Source: Clostridioides difficile (GTDB taxonomy: Bacteria; Bacillota; Clostridia; Peptostreptococcales; Peptostreptococcaceae). Taken from it: a DNA stretch of 64,000 nucleotides. Below, in pieces: positions 38,770 to 48,780 of the stretch; positions within the stretch are counted from its first letter, which is position 1, and every line of letters begins with the position of its first letter. The position numbers were made by a program, and so were the translations under genes. The stretch lies in assembly GCF_900243075.1 (NCBI RefSeq), contig NZ_OEZH01000120.1, positions 18,926 to 82,925 of the forward strand, given 5' to 3'. Below the pieces are notes generated by a model, which searched no databases, was not told the origin of the DNA, and saw nothing but the letters and a program-made list of their open reading frames with translations.

Positions 38770-39519
38770 ATGTTAAAAGTTATAGCAACTGGTTATGATG
38801 GAAAAATGGGTAAGATTTTAGCCGATACTATAAGAGAAGATAGTGAATTAGAATTGGTTTGTGTTTCAGCTAGAGGTATGGATAGCTGTGAGGGCGACCT
38901 TAAAATCTATGAAGATATGAGTACTATAGTTGAAGAATGTGATGTAGTTATAGATTTTTCTCATCACTCTAATTTAGATAATATCCTATCTTACGTTTTA
39001 AAAACTAAGACACCTTTAGTAATTGCTACCACTGGATATAATGATGAAGAAATGAACAAAATACATGAAGCGGCTAAAGTTATTCCTGTATTCCAATCAT
39101 ATAATATGTCTCTTGGTGTAAATGTATTAGTAAAATTGGTTAAAGATGCAGCTAAATTATTAGAAGGATTTGATATAGAAATAATAGAAAAACATCACAA
39201 CAGAAAAGTAGATGCCCCAAGTGGCACAGCTGTTATGATTGCTAACGCTATAAAAGAGGTTTTACCAAACGTTGAAAATAATTATGGTAGATATGGCCGT
39301 AGTGCAAAAAGACAACCAAATGAAGTTGGTATTCATGCTATAAGAGGTGGAAATATCATTGGTGAACATGATGCTCTATTTGCTGGAGATAATGAAGTCC
39401 TTACAATAAGCCATCAAGCCCAATCTCGTGGTATCTTTGCAAGTGGTTCTATAGCTGCTGCTAAATACTTAGTTAAACAAAAACCAGGATTTTATAATAT
39501 GGACAGCATGTTAGGATAA
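38770..39519 (+). CDS. dapB1: 4-hydroxy-tetrahydrodipicolinate reductase, copy 1
   Basis: A 249-residue enzyme. N-terminal GYDGKMGKILAD is the NAD(P) loop, IEKHHNRKVDAPSGTA contains the catalytic His-His and Lys, and GIHAIRGGNIIGEHDALFAGDNE is the family signature. AGGAGG before ATG 38770. Third in the L-box operon. Confidence 0.95.
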   Translation: MLKVIATGYDGKMGKILADTIREDSELELVCVSARGMDSCEGDLKIYEDMSTIVEECDVVIDFSHHSNLDNILSYVLKTKTPLVIATTGYNDEEMNKIHEAAKVIPVFQSYNMSLGVNVLVKLVKDAAKLLEGFDIEIIEKHHNRKVDAPSGTAVMIANAIKEVLPNVENNYGRYGRSAKRQPNEVGIHAIRGGNIIGEHDALFAGDNEVLTISHQAQSRGIFASGSIAAAKYLVKQKPGFYNMDSMLG

Positions 39520-39700
39520 TAACAAGATAATAATACACAGTATAATCAAACATATACAATAAATAAATTCATTTAATACTACGCTTATACAATAAAAACC
39601 TGTAAAATAAAATATAAATAATGAGAAGTAAATATATACTAAAATTGACAAATAAGTATATAATAAAAGAAATATAATGAAATACAAGGAGAATTAACAA

Positions 39701-40417
39701 ATGGTAAATTTAAACGATGCTTATGAAATAGCAAGGTATATAAAAGAAGTTAAAAAGAAAACACCTGTTAAGGTATATGTAAATACAAACTCTTTACATT
39801 TCCAATCAACTGATAAGTTTAAGGTATTTGGAAGTAATGGCTCTTATATATTTGTAGGTGACTACGAAGATATAATGGAAGTATTAGACAAACATGGTAA
39901 TGATATAACAGATACTCATGTAGAATACGATAGAAGAAATTCTGCTATTCCTCTAAAAAATACTTTAAGTGAGCATGCAAGAATTGAGCCAGGTGCAATA
40001 ATAAGAGACATGGTTACTATAGAAAAAAATGCTGTTGTAATGATGGGAGCTGTTATAAATATAGGAGCTGTTATTGGTGAAGGTTCTATGGTAGATATGA
40101 ATGCTGTTATTGGAGCTAGAGGTACTCTTGGTAAAAATGTTCATTTAGGTGCTGGTGCTGTTGTTGCTGGTGTTTTAGAGCCACCTTCTGCTACTCCTGT
40201 TATAGTTGAAGATGATGTTTTAATAGGAGCTAATGCAGTTATTCTTGAAGGTGTTAGAATCGGTAAAGGTGCCGTTGTTGCAGCTGGTGCTGTTGTAACT
40301 ACTGATGTAGAAGCTGGTGCTGTTGTTGCTGGTTCTCCTGCTAAAGTTATAAAAATGAAAGACGAAAAAACGGCTGACAAGACTAAACTTATGGAAGACC
40401 TTAGAAATTTAGATTAA
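39701..40417 (+). CDS. dapH: Tetrahydrodipicolinate N-acetyltransferase
   Basis: A 238-residue protein. The N-terminal alpha/beta domain (1-90) is followed by a left-handed beta-helix of hexapeptide repeats ([21 protein letters not shown] ... [20 protein letters not shown], of which only part is given). Uses acetyl-CoA, giving the acetylated branch of DAP synthesis. Annotated in some genomes as dapD. Last gene of the L-box operon, 181 bases after dapB1; the gap holds nothing clear. Confidence 0.93.
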   Translation: MVNLNDAYEIARYIKEVKKKTPVKVYVNTNSLHFQSTDKFKVFGSNGSYIFVGDYEDIMEVLDKHGNDITDTHVEYDRRNSAIPLKNTLSEHARIEPGAIIRDMVTIEKNAVVMMGAVINIGAVIGEGSMVDMNAVIGARGTLGKNVHLGAGAVVAGVLEPPSATPVIVEDDVLIGANAVILEGVRIGKGAVVAAGAVVTTDVEAGAVVAGSPAKVIKMKDEKTADKTKLMEDLRNLD

Positions 40418-40456
40418 TTAAATAGTAATATATTAATTAAAAAGATTAATTAAAAA

Positions 40457-40502
40457 GGTGTCTCTGTATGAATTTAATTCATTGGAGGCACCCTCTTTTT
40501 TA
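40457..40502 (+). terminator. Terminator of the dap operon
   Basis: GGTGTCTC...ATGAATT pairs with AATTCAT...GGAGGCACC, followed by CTCTTTTTT. Confidence 0.85.
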
Positions 40503-40653
40503 TAATATTTTTTCTCTTATTTATGCTTATTTTATTTATTTTTACAATTCTCTTATTCATTCTTGTAGTATTTTTATTTCTTGTTGATAACTACTTTTAG
40601 TTCCTTCAATTTTCAAATATATCAACGAAACAAACTATTAAATTTTCTATAGC

Positions 40654-41643
40654 TTAATAAAGAGAACTACTATTTACTACTGGTTGTGCATCTTTATTGC
40701 CACAAAGAACCACTAGTAGATTACTTACCATAGCTGCTTTACGTTCTTCATCTAAAGTTACAACATTATTTTCACTTAAATTAGTTAATGCCATCTCTAC
40801 CATACTTACAGCCCCTTCAACAATCTTTTTACGTGCTGCTATTATAGCCTCAGCTTGTTGACGTTGTAACATTGCTGCTGCAATCTCTGGTGCATAAGAA
40901 AGGTGAGTAATTCTCACTTCACATACTTCAATTCCAGCAATATCAACTCTTGACTGTAATTCATCTTTTAATCTATCTGCTATTTCCTGGCTACTGCCAC
41001 GAAGAGATTTTTCATCTCCATCTTCAGACACATCATATGGATAAAGTCTTGAAACATTACGAATAGTAGAATCACATTGAATAGATAAAAAAGTATTATA
41101 ATTATCCACATTGAACACGGCCTTTGTTGCATCTATAACCTTCCAAATTACAACAACTCCTATTATAATCGGGTTTCCTAATAAATCATTAACTTTCTGC
41201 TTTTCATTATTAAGAGTCATTGTTTTTAAAGATACTTTCTTACCTCTTGAATTAGTTGATATATCTACTTTTTCATCAGATGAAGATTTTGACACATTAA
41301 TTCTTGATGCTGCTGGGTTTATTGCTGAACAAAATGGATTTACCCAATAGTATCCTTCTTTTTTTATAGTTCCATAATAGTTACCAAATAAAACTAAAAC
41401 TATAGCCTCTTTAGGATTAATCATTTTTAGCCCAAAGCACAGGATAAAATCTACTAGTATAAATACAAGCCCCAAAATTAACATAAGTGAGCCTATCCCA
41501 GTAAAACCACTATCAAGTTTTATTATCCCAAAAACCAAAATGCCTATTGAAACTACTAAAAATAAGATAATCATTATCAAAGCTGCTACTCCGTTAAATG
41601 CTTTCGCTTCTTTCTCTTGATAAGTTTTTTCTTCTTTTAACAT
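40654..41643 (-). CDS. SPFH/band 7 family membrane protein
   Basis: A 329-residue protein. Two adjacent TM segments (about 20-40 and 47-70) precede an SPFH domain (about 75-240, KMINPKEAIVLVLFGNYYGTIKKEG), a short coiled coil (AAAMLQRQQAEAIIAARKKIVEGA) and a helical tail. Flotillin/HflK-like proteins scaffold membrane domains. ATG 41643 after GGGAGTGAT is preferred to 41658. Monocistronic on minus between two dap loci. Confidence 0.87.
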   Translation of the reverse strand: MLKEEKTYQEKEAKAFNGVAALIMIILFLVVSIGILVFGIIKLDSGFTGIGSLMLILGLVFILVDFILCFGLKMINPKEAIVLVLFGNYYGTIKKEGYYWVNPFCSAINPAASRINVSKSSSDEKVDISTNSRGKKVSLKTMTLNNEKQKVNDLLGNPIIIGVVVIWKVIDATKAVFNVDNYNTFLSIQCDSTIRNVSRLYPYDVSEDGDEKSLRGSSQEIADRLKDELQSRVDIAGIEVCEVRITHLSYAPEIAAAMLQRQQAEAIIAARKKIVEGAVSMVEMALTNLSENNVVTLDEERKAAMVSNLLVVLCGNKDAQPVVNSSSLY

Positions 41644-41890
41644 ATCTATCACTCCCATCTTAGTATATTAAGTTAAGATATTCCTAATTTAATAATAACA
41701 CTTTTAATACTTGAATTGTTGAATTTGAAGTTAATACTATAGATTTATATGTATTTCATATATCTTTAGACATACATATTTTTAGTTATTTTAATATATT
41801 AATATTGATTTTTAAATAAATTTTATGATATATGAACTTATATTTAATATATATTAAATCTGGATGCAATTTTTTTAATATCTGGTAAAT

Positions 41891-41953
41891 TATAAGCTTA
41901 TTATCACTAATATTATTTTATATAAATTGTATTAGTGATAAAATAAACTTATA
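41891..41953. repeat. Inverted repeat upstream of dapB2
   Basis: TATAAGCTTATTATCACTAATA is matched, with small bulges, by the complement of a segment at 41931-41953. Arms are about 20 bases, loop about 18. No T-run follows, so an operator or leader structure is more likely than a terminator. Rest of 41659-41993 is plain AT-rich DNA. Confidence 0.55.
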
Positions 41954-41993
41954 GCAATATAACAAATTTTTATTAATTTCATAGGAGGAATTT

Positions 41994-42749
41994 ATGTTGA
42001 AAGTTATAATTAGTGGTTATAATGGAACAATGGGAAGAGTGTTAGCCGAATGTGTAAAAAAAGATAATGAATTAGAGTTAGTTTGCGGTGTAGCTAGGTC
42101 TGCTGATGAAAAAAGTTATCATGGTGGTACAAAACTTTACAAAACAATGACTGATGTAACTGAAAAATCTGATGTAATAATAGACTTTTCACATCATGAG
42201 ACTTTAGAACCAATATTATCATATGCACTAAAAAATAATACACCTGTAGTATTAGCTACTACTGGATATGATGAAAGTGATTTAAACAAAATAGAAGAAG
42301 CATCAAAAAATATTCCTATATTGTTATCATCAAATACATCTCTTGGAGTAAACATTTTAATAAAATTAGTTAAGGATGCTTCAAAAATGTTAGAAAGTTT
42401 TGATATTGAAATCATAGAAAAGCATCATAATAGAAAAGAAGATGCTCCTAGCGGAACTGCTACTATGATAGCCAATGCAATTAAAGAAGTCTTACCTCAA
42501 AAGATAAATACACATGGGAGATATGGTAGAGATTGTAAAAGAAAATCAAATGAAATTGGAATACACTCTATAAGAGGTGGTAATATAATCAGTGACCATG
42601 ATGTTATATTTGCAGGTGATAATGAAGTTCTTACATTAAGTCATCATTCTCAATCTGACGAGGTATTTGCAAACGGTTCTATAGTTGCAGCTAAATTTTT
42701 GATTGGTAAGCAATCTGGACTTTATAAAATGTCAGATATATTAGGATAG
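41994..42749 (+). CDS. dapB2: 4-hydroxy-tetrahydrodipicolinate reductase, copy 2
   Basis: A 251-residue paralogue of dapB1 with intact GYNGTMGRVLAE loop, IEKHHNRKEDAPSGTA active site and HSIRGGNIISDHDVIFAGDNE. AGGAGG before ATG 41994. It stands alone, outside the riboswitch operon, next to the exosporium gene bclA2. A separate function or timing is likely, for example during sporulation (inference). Confidence 0.94.
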   Translation: MLKVIISGYNGTMGRVLAECVKKDNELELVCGVARSADEKSYHGGTKLYKTMTDVTEKSDVIIDFSHHETLEPILSYALKNNTPVVLATTGYDESDLNKIEEASKNIPILLSSNTSLGVNILIKLVKDASKMLESFDIEIIEKHHNRKEDAPSGTATMIANAIKEVLPQKINTHGRYGRDCKRKSNEIGIHSIRGGNIISDHDVIFAGDNEVLTLSHHSQSDEVFANGSIVAAKFLIGKQSGLYKMSDILG

Positions 42750-42763
42750 GTTTTGTACATAAT

Positions 42764-42826
42764 AAATCTCAATCTATTTATATATTCATATTTTGTAATT
42801 TGAATACTCAATGGATTGAGATTTTA
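42764..42826. terminator. Bidirectional terminator between dapB2 and bclA2
   Basis: AAATCTCAATC pairs with GATTGAGATTT; T-rich tails occur on both sides. It lies between convergent genes. Confidence 0.65.
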
Positions 42827-42934
42827 ACATATATTCTTTTTTGCCTATAAAAATTCTTTTAACTATTATTTTATTTATTACCATGTAAAATCATATTGTT
42901 TGTTATTTATAGTTTTTCTTATTTATTATATTAA

Positions 42935-44147
<1,213 letters not shown>

Positions 44148-44174
44148 TCGACAATTTTTTATGTGAAAATATAT

Positions 44175-45392
44175 CTATTTACTTATATCAACATTTATGC
44201 TTTGATTTTTAAACGTTGTTATATTATTCATTTCTTTATTCCAGTCTTCTATTATTGGAGTAATACTTATCTTTTTAACATCCTTTTTAATTTCATACTC
44301 TAAAGAAGATTCAAAATAATTACCCTTAGAATAACTTAAGTCATATCCACCTGAACCACCAATTAATTCTAAATTTTTCCCTCTTCCATCTTTAAGCATA
44401 AATTCTAGTATCTTTGGCGTATCATCATCTTTATTGAAATTATATTCATTAGTTTTAAATCCATATATTACTCTAATCTTTGTAGGAGAAACTCGTACTT
44501 CTTTTAATACTAAATCAACATCAATATCTTTATTTTTTAATCTTACATTCTTATCTACATCATAAATTCTTGTATCTTTAGCTATATTTGAACCATTTAT
44601 ACTCGTATTAAATTCCCAATTTCCACTAAGATATCCATTTAAGTGTTCACCTTCTACGCCTCCCATGTTTCCTATCTCTATTTCTTTTGATGTTTTTATA
44701 TCTTTATTCAACTCATATTCAACTTTATTTATACCTATCTTTATATCATAATCTTTATTTAAATCTATGCTTTTTAACAAATCAAAATTCTCTACGTCAC
44801 TTTTCCCATCGCCATCTTTATCTAGATTATCAAGCTTACAAGTCATAACCATACTAGCAGTGCCATCTTTATTTCTTTCTAGCGTAGAAGGACCTGTTAT
44901 TGAAACAAAGTTCATATCTCCAATTTTAATTTTAATATCATCAATTCCTAAGAATCCACCATCTTTCTTTAATCCCAAAGCATCTTTATCAAGCTTACTA
45001 TCATCAACACTTATATTTAGAAGCAATTCTCCATCTCCAAGCATAATTTCATTTAAATTTATGCTTATTCCTTTATCTGTAGCAACATCATTTACAATAT
45101 TTTTATAAGGTTTAAGTTCTTCAGTATCCTTATTAAAGAAATATTCTATTTGTTTTCCTATATGTTGCATATATGCTAAAGTGGTTTCATTAGCAAATGC
45201 AGATGTACCTAAAATAACTACTGATAAACCTCCTACTAAAGCATATCTCTTAAAATTATTACTCTTATTATATTGAATCTTCGATTTCATTCTCTTTTTC
45301 ATTTCATCTTTTTCTTCACTACTCAATATAATATCATCATATTCTTCTATCTCTATATTTGTCTCATTAAATAAATCAAATTTATCTCTCAT
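44175..45392 (-). CDS. Membrane-anchored anti-sigma factor-like protein (DUF4179 type)
   Basis: A 405-residue protein. Residues 1-50 are acidic and cytoplasmic, then one TM segment (about 48-66, YALVGGLSVVILGTSAFA) and a large extracytoplasmic beta-rich domain full of Asp/Lys. It directly follows an ECF sigma gene, the standard pairing in which the membrane protein holds the sigma factor until a signal is seen outside. The anti-sigma role is inferred from order and layout. Confidence 0.8.
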   Translation of the reverse strand: MRDKFDLFNETNIEIEEYDDIILSSEEKDEMKKRMKSKIQYNKSNNFKRYALVGGLSVVILGTSAFANETTLAYMQHIGKQIEYFFNKDTEELKPYKNIVNDVATDKGISINLNEIMLGDGELLLNISVDDSKLDKDALGLKKDGGFLGIDDIKIKIGDMNFVSITGPSTLERNKDGTASMVMTCKLDNLDKDGDGKSDVENFDLLKSIDLNKDYDIKIGINKVEYELNKDIKTSKEIEIGNMGGVEGEHLNGYLSGNWEFNTSINGSNIAKDTRIYDVDKNVRLKNKDIDVDLVLKEVRVSPTKIRVIYGFKTNEYNFNKDDDTPKILEFMLKDGRGKNLELIGGSGGYDLSYSKGNYFESSLEYEIKKDVKKISITPIIEDWNKEMNNITTFKNQSINVDISK

Positions 45393-45454
45393 AAAAATCT
45401 CCTTTTCTTCTATATTTTCTATATTTAAATTATTAACTATTTTTCATTCTACGT

Positions 45455-45988
45455 TTAAGCTTTCTTCTTATTTAAATTGAGTCTCATCTTCTTCCTTCCT
45501 CTTGAAAGTCTATTATGTAGATTTTCAACAGTAGTTTCATCTTGAATCGCTATCTCTTTTAGTGGTATATCCTCTAAGTAATACATTCTAAAGAGTTTTG
45601 CATCTTTATCATTCAATGTACTTATAAGATTCTCTACCTCTTCTTCAATCTCTCTTTTATCTAATTCCTTGTCTATATAGATTATTTCTTTCTGTTCTGA
45701 ATCTAAATAGACATTGCTATTTGTGTACTTTTTTCTATAATTAATTGCTCTGTACTTGGAAATAGAACCTATCCAGTTTTTAAAAGAATTTTTTTCACTA
45801 TCAAACTTTTCTATGTTATTCCAAATTGACAAAAGTACATCATCTATACATTCTTCTTCATAAATTTTAGCATTTGCCAGAGTTCTTCTGACTATAGATG
45901 CTATAAAATTTCCATACTCATCAATGAGCATCTCCATACCTTTTTCTTTTTTCTTCCTTATATTTTTGATTATCAATCGATTATCCAA
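45455..45988 (-). CDS. ECF-type RNA polymerase sigma factor
   Basis: About 177 residues. Region 2 is at about 20-85 (YEEECIDDVLLSIWNNIEKFDSEKNSFKNWIGSISKYRAINYRKK; residues given only to locate it), and region 4 at about 115-175 (LEDIPLKEIAIQDETTVENLHNRLSRGRKKM). The start is taken as TTG 45988, six bases after AAAGGAGG; the ATG at 46054 has no ribosome site. It probably acts with the following anti-sigma gene and activates its own operon. Confidence 0.85.
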   Translation of the reverse strand: MDNRLIIKNIRKKKEKGMEMLIDEYGNFIASIVRRTLANAKIYEEECIDDVLLSIWNNIEKFDSEKNSFKNWIGSISKYRAINYRKKYTNSNVYLDSEQKEIIYIDKELDKREIEEEVENLISTLNDKDAKLFRMYYLEDIPLKEIAIQDETTVENLHNRLSRGRKKMRLNLNKKKA

Positions 45989-46142
45989 ATTAATACCTCC
46001 TTTGTAAAAGCCTTTACAATTATTAATACAATTAAAAAGCTCATTTCCTATCAATTATTCAAAACTTTTTTATTCTGTTATGAAAATAGAGATAATTAGG
46101 CTATATAAAATTAAGTTAATCCAACTTTAATTGCTTTTTAAA

Positions 46143-46183
46143 TAAAAAAGCCTCAACACGATTAATAAAAATCATATTAAGGC
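46143..46183 (-). terminator. Terminator after hpt
   Basis: On minus, GCCTTAATATGATT pairs with AATCGTGTTGAGGC using several G-U pairs, followed by TTTTTTA. The G-U pairs show it is meant to work on this strand. Confidence 0.8.
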
Positions 46184-46205
46184 ATCTACAAAATTATATA
46201 ATTGC

Positions 46206-46745
46206 TTATCTATCTTCATCAGTAACATTGAATATATACGGAACATTTCTATAGTAATCACCAAAATCAAATCCATATCCAACTACAAACTTATCTTCTA
46301 TTTCAAATCCACAATAATCTGGCACTAAATCAACTTTTCTTCTGCTTGGTTTATCCAAAAGAACACAACATTTTAAACTAGCTGGGTTTTTAGCTTTTAG
46401 ATGTTTCAATACAAAATCCATAGTAAGTGCAGAGTCAGTAATATCATCTACGACCAATACATCATATCCTGCTATATCAGTAGTTACATCTGAAACTACT
46501 TTAACCTTTCCAGTACTTTCTTCACTATTTCCATAACTAGATGTAGTCATAAAATTAACTCTAAGAGGTAAATTTATATTTCTAACTAAGTCTGCACAAA
46601 ATATAAAGCTCCCTTTTAATAAAGATACTACCATAAGATTTTTATCTTTATAATCTTTTTCTATAATTGCTCCTAATTCTTTTAATTTATCTTTAATTTT
46701 TTCTTCTGAATACAACACTTCCCATTTTTTTGTTTCTATATCCAT
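46206..46745 (-). CDS. hpt: Hypoxanthine phosphoribosyltransferase
   Basis: A 179-residue type I PRTase. VLVVDDITDSALTMDFVL (about 100-117) is the PRPP loop; VSLLKGSFIFCADLVRNI and the flexible-loop MTTSSYGNS precede it. GYGFDFGDYYRNVPYI is the purine-binding end. Salvages hypoxanthine and guanine. ATG 46745 behind TGGAGG. Confidence 0.95.
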   Translation of the reverse strand: MDIETKKWEVLYSEEKIKDKLKELGAIIEKDYKDKNLMVVSLLKGSFIFCADLVRNINLPLRVNFMTTSSYGNSEESTGKVKVVSDVTTDIAGYDVLVVDDITDSALTMDFVLKHLKAKNPASLKCCVLLDKPSRRKVDLVPDYCGFEIEDKFVVGYGFDFGDYYRNVPYIFNVTDEDR

Positions 46746-46931
46746 AAAAAGACCTCCAATTGTAATAATCCTTCTTAATTTTATAAGAGATTGCTCACTT
46801 TTTCAATACTCTTATTCAATATTAGCCAATATTATTGAGTTTTTAAGTACATTCAACAATTATTAACAATGTATCTTATATTTTAAGTAGTTCATATACT
46901 AATACTAAATTACATACTATATATTTTAGAC

Positions 46932-46966
46932 AAAAAAAGAAAAAACTTGCACTAACAAGTTTTTTC
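46932..46966 (-). terminator. Terminator after cdsB
   Basis: GAAAAAACTTG pairs with CAAGTTTTTTC, followed on minus by seven T. Confidence 0.85.
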
Positions 46967-47005
46967 TATTATACATAAATTTATACATAATCATATCTTA
47001 AAATA

Positions 47006-48313
47006 CTAGTCAACTTTATTCATATCATTCATTACATTTAAGATTATCTCATCTGTTATAGACATCCCTTTATCACTTACTCTACCTAAGTTTTGTATAC
47101 TTTGCTCAACACTTGAACCAACTATACCATTTAGTGGTGGTACAAAACAATCTTGCTTAGCTATTATAGCACTTTGTATAGCCGCAGATGCAGCAGAAGA
47201 TAATTTTAATGCACAACCAGCTTTTGCTCCATCACATATCATTCCACTTAAATCGGCTATCATATTTTCTATAGCTCCTTCTATTTGCTTTTCAGTACCA
47301 TTCATAAGCCAAGAGATACCAGCAGTTGCTCCAGTAGATGCAGCAACACCACATCCACATACAGCAGATAATCTTCCTGTATAGTTCTTAATATAACCAG
47401 TTACTAGATGAGATATAGCCAAAGCTTTTGCTAGTCTTTCATCAGATTGTGGGAATTTTTTATTGTAAGCAACTATTGGAAGAATTGCTGTTAAACCATG
47501 ATTTCCACTACCATTTGAACTCATAACAGGCATTTTTACTCCTGCCATTCTTGCATCTGAAGCTCCAGCAGTCAGCATCATTGCATAATTTATAACATCA
47601 TTACCTAAAAGACCTTCTTCCATAGATTTTTTAATTCCATATCCAACACCAATACCAGTTTTTTGCTTTAATCCATATTCAGCCATTTCTTCATTCATTT
47701 TTACTCCATCTAGTAAAAATTCTATATCTTTAAAATCAATGCCTTCTACATTTTTTATTAATTCTTGTATAGTTACAGTGTCCATTAAACTTTCAGCTTT
47801 TTCTGCTGTATCACTTGAAGCAGATACTTTTGGTTCATTATCTAACAATACTTCTCCATCTTTTTCTAAAAATGTAAAATTATCATGTTTAGTTCTTATT
47901 CTAACTTTAGCAATATGATTTGCTCCTTTTAACACAACTTCTATAAACACTTTCTCTCTTGTATCAGCAGGTGTTATTGATAGAGGAGTATTATCCATAT
48001 AATCCTCAGCTATTTTAACTTCTTCTTTTGTTAGAGTCTCTAATACACTTAGCCCATTTTCAGAATGACCACCTACTATACCTAAAGCTGCTGCTATTTT
48101 TAATCCTAATCTTTCAGTACCTGGTATACCTACGCACATACCATTTTTATAGATACTAGGGCTAACTAACATACGATTTTCAACGATTTCTTCTCCTAAT
48201 AATTCTTTTGCCTTTGCACATGCTAGGGCTAAAGCTACTGGTTCAGTACATCCTACTGCTGGCTTAACTTCTGCCTTTAATATTTCCACCAATTCTTTTC
48301 TTATATCTCTCAT
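47006..48313 (-). CDS. cdsB: L-cysteine desulfidase
   Basis: A 435-residue member of the UPF0597/CyuA family, related to the alpha domain of serine dehydratase. KPAVGCTEPVALALA (about 19-33), SAVCGCGVAASTGATAG and GMICDGAKAGCALK carry the Cys set expected to hold a [4Fe-4S] cluster. It splits cysteine to pyruvate, ammonia and sulfide. ATG 48313 after TTGGGAGG is preferred to 48331. A sigma-54 promoter lies upstream, and the sigma-54 activator gene cdsR is its divergent-in-order, same-strand neighbour. Confidence 0.92.
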   Translation of the reverse strand: MRDIRKELVEILKAEVKPAVGCTEPVALALACAKAKELLGEEIVENRMLVSPSIYKNGMCVGIPGTERLGLKIAAALGIVGGHSENGLSVLETLTKEEVKIAEDYMDNTPLSITPADTREKVFIEVVLKGANHIAKVRIRTKHDNFTFLEKDGEVLLDNEPKVSASSDTAEKAESLMDTVTIQELIKNVEGIDFKDIEFLLDGVKMNEEMAEYGLKQKTGIGVGYGIKKSMEEGLLGNDVINYAMMLTAGASDARMAGVKMPVMSSNGSGNHGLTAILPIVAYNKKFPQSDERLAKALAISHLVTGYIKNYTGRLSAVCGCGVAASTGATAGISWLMNGTEKQIEGAIENMIADLSGMICDGAKAGCALKLSSAASAAIQSAIIAKQDCFVPPLNGIVGSSVEQSIQNLGRVSDKGMSITDEIILNVMNDMNKVD

Positions 48314-48389
48314 TATATATAAACCTCCCAATTAAGTTTAGATTTAGTACTCAAATAATTCTATTAAATAATTTCTTATATATATTTAT

Positions 48390-48406
48390 AGCAAAATACA
48401 TGCCAT
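48390..48406 (-). promoter_or_regulatory. Sigma-54 promoter of cdsB
   Basis: On the minus strand TGGCATGTATTTTGCTAT matches TGGCA-N6-TTGCT with the strict GG-N10-GC spacing. Expected start near 48380, giving a leader of about 65 bases. Confidence 0.85.
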
Positions 48407-48547
48407 ATTTTTTATTTCTGTTCATATTTTCAGTATGATATTCTATAATTGTTGATATGCCTGCTTCCATATATATATTTTTTTTATTTACATAGAGGTT
48501 TTATATTTTTTTAAATGGAAAAATGGATGACAATTTCGCAAAAAGAC

Positions 48548-48587
48548 AAAAAAAAATCTCAAAATGAGATTCTATATCATTTTGAGA
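48548..48587 (-). terminator. Terminator after cdsR
   Basis: TCTCAAAATGA pairs perfectly with TCATTTTGAGA; nine T follow on the minus strand. It separates cdsR from the cdsB promoter. Nothing else is seen in 48588-48780. Confidence 0.85.
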
Positions 48588-48780
48588 CGAATAACACATA
48601 TTATTTTTTACCTTTGAAACAATCCTCTGTATTTACATTATCCTTCTTAATAATTTTAGCTTTACATCTGATTTTATTTTTTTGGATGCTTATACATCTA
48701 CTATTTTTATAGACTTCTACTATTTGTTTGTACTTAAATTTTATATAGCTTTATATAGTTTTTATTACATTCTTACATTA

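Noticed and set aside
48515..48712. A 65-codon plus-strand ORF
   Set aside because: It runs through the cdsR terminator hairpin, lacks a ribosome site and has random composition.
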